DNA from: Plesiocystis pacifica SIR-1
Lineage (GTDB): Bacteria; Myxococcota_A; Polyangia; Nannocystales; Nannocystaceae
NCBI RefSeq assembly: GCF_000170895.1
Contig: NZ_ABCS01000007.1
Span: 1-64,000 of the forward strand
Length of the DNA: 64,000 nucleotides
Reading direction: 5' to 3'
The notes under the pieces are model-generated. The model was not told the DNA's origin and made no database searches. It was given only the letters and a program-made list of their open reading frames with translations. This document shows positions 62,816 to 64,000 of the stretch, piece by piece. The position numbers and the translations under genes are program-made. The stretch's first letter is position 1, and every line of letters starts with the position of its first letter.

Positions 62816-64000
62816 CTAGCGCAGCTCGGACTCGAACGGCCAGCCCGCCGAGTCCGTGACGAACAAGCGCCCCGGCGCCCGGTCGAACCACCACGCGCCG
62901 TGCAGCTGCCAGGCCGCCGCCGCGAGCACCAGCGCCAGGAACAGCCAGCGCACGCGCACGCCCCAGGGCGTCTTGGAGCTCCCCGCTCCCCCGGCCACGA
63001 CCAGGGCCGGCAACGCGAAGGGCAGCCAGTCCACGGCGAAGCGGTAGCTGAACTGGAGCTGCCCGCTGTTTTGGTAGAGCAGCGAGGGCACGGCCACCGC
63101 CGCCGCGGCCAAGAGCAGCCCCCAGCGCTGCGGAGCCGGGCTGTCCTCGCCCTCAGCCCGCGGGCGCAAGGCGAAGGCCGTCAGCAACACCCACGGCGAC
63201 CCCAGCAAGATGCTCGAGCCGTGGATCGACACCCGCGGCACCCAGGCCGCCAGGTCCGACTTCGGCCCGCCCAGGAGCTCCGGCAGCGCCCCGGGGCCGT
63301 GGGCCCAGGTCGGCATCAAGGTGAAGGCGCAGCGCAGGTTCCGGCCCAGGTAGTCCGGCGCGAACATGCCGATCTCCTGCATGCGTCGCTGCCAGCGAAT
63401 GTCGAGGAAGCGGTGGCCAAACTCGAAGGGGTCGGCGAAGCGCGCCCAGTTCATGGCCATGAGCGCCGAGCCGATGACCACGATCGGCGCGGCGAAGCGC
63501 AGCGCCACCAGGGCGCGCTCGCGCAGGCTCTGGTCCTGGCGCTGGCCCTCGCGCCACCACTCGAGGGCGAAGAAGACCACCGCGACGGCCACGTGCGGCC
63601 GAGCGCCCACGGCCAGACCCAGGGCCAGGCCCGCGAGCAAGGGTCGGTGGCAGCGCCAGGCCATGGACACGTAGAGCGCCAGGCACAGCGCGGACACGAT
63701 CTGTGCCGTGAACCACACCTCCCCGTGGCTACCCAACAACAGCGCCGGGCTACCCAGCGCCCAGGCCCCGGCGGCGAACAGGTGCTCGAGCTGCTCGCCG
63801 CGCTCGCGGTCGAACAGGCGCAGGAGCACCGCGGGGATCAAGGCCGCGAGCAGGCAGGTCAGCAGCACGTCCGGCGTGCCCTCCGGGCCCCACAGCGCGA
63901 CGGCGGGCAGCATCACCAGGGCCGGCGTCGGCGGGAAGCTGACGTACCAGGTCTCCCGACGCTCGACGATCTCCCCGCGGCCGAGCTCGAGCAGCTGCGC
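62816..64000 (-). CDS. GT-C membrane glycosyltransferase (GT39/ArnT-like), 5' end beyond the window
   Basis: The reading frame is open from the right edge, beginning within codons for AQLLELGRGEIVERRETW and YVSFPPTPALVMLPAVALWG. The 'YVSFPP(T)P' start of helix region is typical of GT-C enzymes such as Dolichol-P-mannose-type transferases, so the visible 394 residues are the C-terminal part. It contains about eight further membrane helices and the lumenal block FEFGHRFLDIRWQRRMQEIGMFAPDYLGRNL. It would transfer sugars from lipid-linked donors on the periplasmic face. An N-terminal catalytic DD/DE motif lies outside the window, so substrate and full length are unknown. Confidence 0.8.
   Translation of the reverse strand, partial: AQLLELGRGEIVERRETWYVSFPPTPALVMLPAVALWGPEGTPDVLLTCLLAALIPAVLLRLFDRERGEQLEHLFAAGAWALGSPALLLGSHGEVWFTAQIVSALCLALYVSMAWRCHRPLLAGLALGLAVGARPHVAVAVVFFALEWWREGQRQDQSLRERALVALRFAAPIVVIGSALMAMNWARFADPFEFGHRFLDIRWQRRMQEIGMFAPDYLGRNLRCAFTLMPTWAHGPGALPELLGGPKSDLAAWVPRVSIHGSSILLGSPWVLLTAFALRPRAEGEDSPAPQRWGLLLAAAAVAVPSLLYQNSGQLQFSYRFAVDWLPFALPALVVAGGAGSSKTPWGVRVRWLFLALVLAAAAWQLHGAWWFDRAPGRLFVTDSAGWPFESELR

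Overview
The window is very GC-rich, with strong G/C preference at third codon positions. It carries several Cys-rich lipoproteins with Ser/Thr/Asp/Glu linkers, a C-terminal Gly/Cys + membrane segment + Arg tail of the MYXO-CTERM type, a sigma factor coupled to a TPR Ser/Thr kinase, and an AgmX-type C-terminal domain. This is the signature of a myxobacterium; the 'TETDTETDTDSESES' linker style suggests the Nannocystis/Plesiocystis/Enhygromyxa side. That placement is inference from gene style, not from a marker gene. About 48 protein genes are supported, many in operons whose stop and start codons overlap as ATGA, GTGA or TTGA.

Region 1 (2-14149) is a surface-polysaccharide locus. A minus-strand trio (DegT aminotransferase, CapD-type dehydratase, GNAT acetyltransferase) looks like a di-N-acetylated amino-deoxy-sugar pathway. 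It is followed by a Cys-rich lipoprotein, then a plus-strand O-antigen ligase, glycosyltransferase and flippase, then a minus-strand FemAB-like protein and initiating sugar-phosphate transferase, and a Wzz/BY-kinase chain-length protein. Region 2 (14162-19921) has an ECF42-like sigma factor with its DGPF partner, a Sel1-like lipoprotein, a V4R/AAA+ regulator with degraded catalytic motifs, and an ACP plus PlsC-like acyltransferase pair. Region 3 (20162-22435) has an RCC1-repeat lipoprotein and a compact array of six tRNA genes with only Leu and Arg anticodons; the three 'Leu' tRNAs lack the long variable arm.

Region 4 (22825-31010) has a hypothetical gene, DNA polymerase I, a histidine phosphatase, and a group II intron whose two ends can be read by eye and which sits inside a 24-bp tandem repeat. 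A rhodanese-MoeB fusion follows. Region 5 (31211-46959) holds a zinc-ribbon protein, a possible cysteine-less radical-SAM relative, a CCA-adding/poly(A) polymerase with a methyltransferase, a VWA/AgmX protein, an ankyrin/LRR protein, lipoproteins, gamma-carbonic anhydrase, a histone-H1-like repeat protein and adenylate kinase. Region 6 (47189-64000) has a choice-of-anchor-L-like lipoprotein, a GHMP kinase fused translationally to a cysteine-synthase-like enzyme, a sigma factor/kinase pair, two tandem DUF2330 proteins followed by a five-haem cytochrome with TPRs, an FMN reductase, a small lipoprotein and a membrane glycosyltransferase running off the window.

Two dispersed non-coding repeat families run through the window and may be the least described part. 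Family 1 is a bipartite double-hairpin element (copies at 9831, 14162, three in tandem at 43209-43482, one degenerate at 42613). Its first stem changes sequence between copies yet stays self-complementary, and three times its edge is the TGA stop codon of the neighbouring gene. Family 2 is a ~120-bp structured element (14271, 20052, 29599), also at gene 3' ends. They may act as terminators or 3'-UTR structures, or be mobile REP-like elements.
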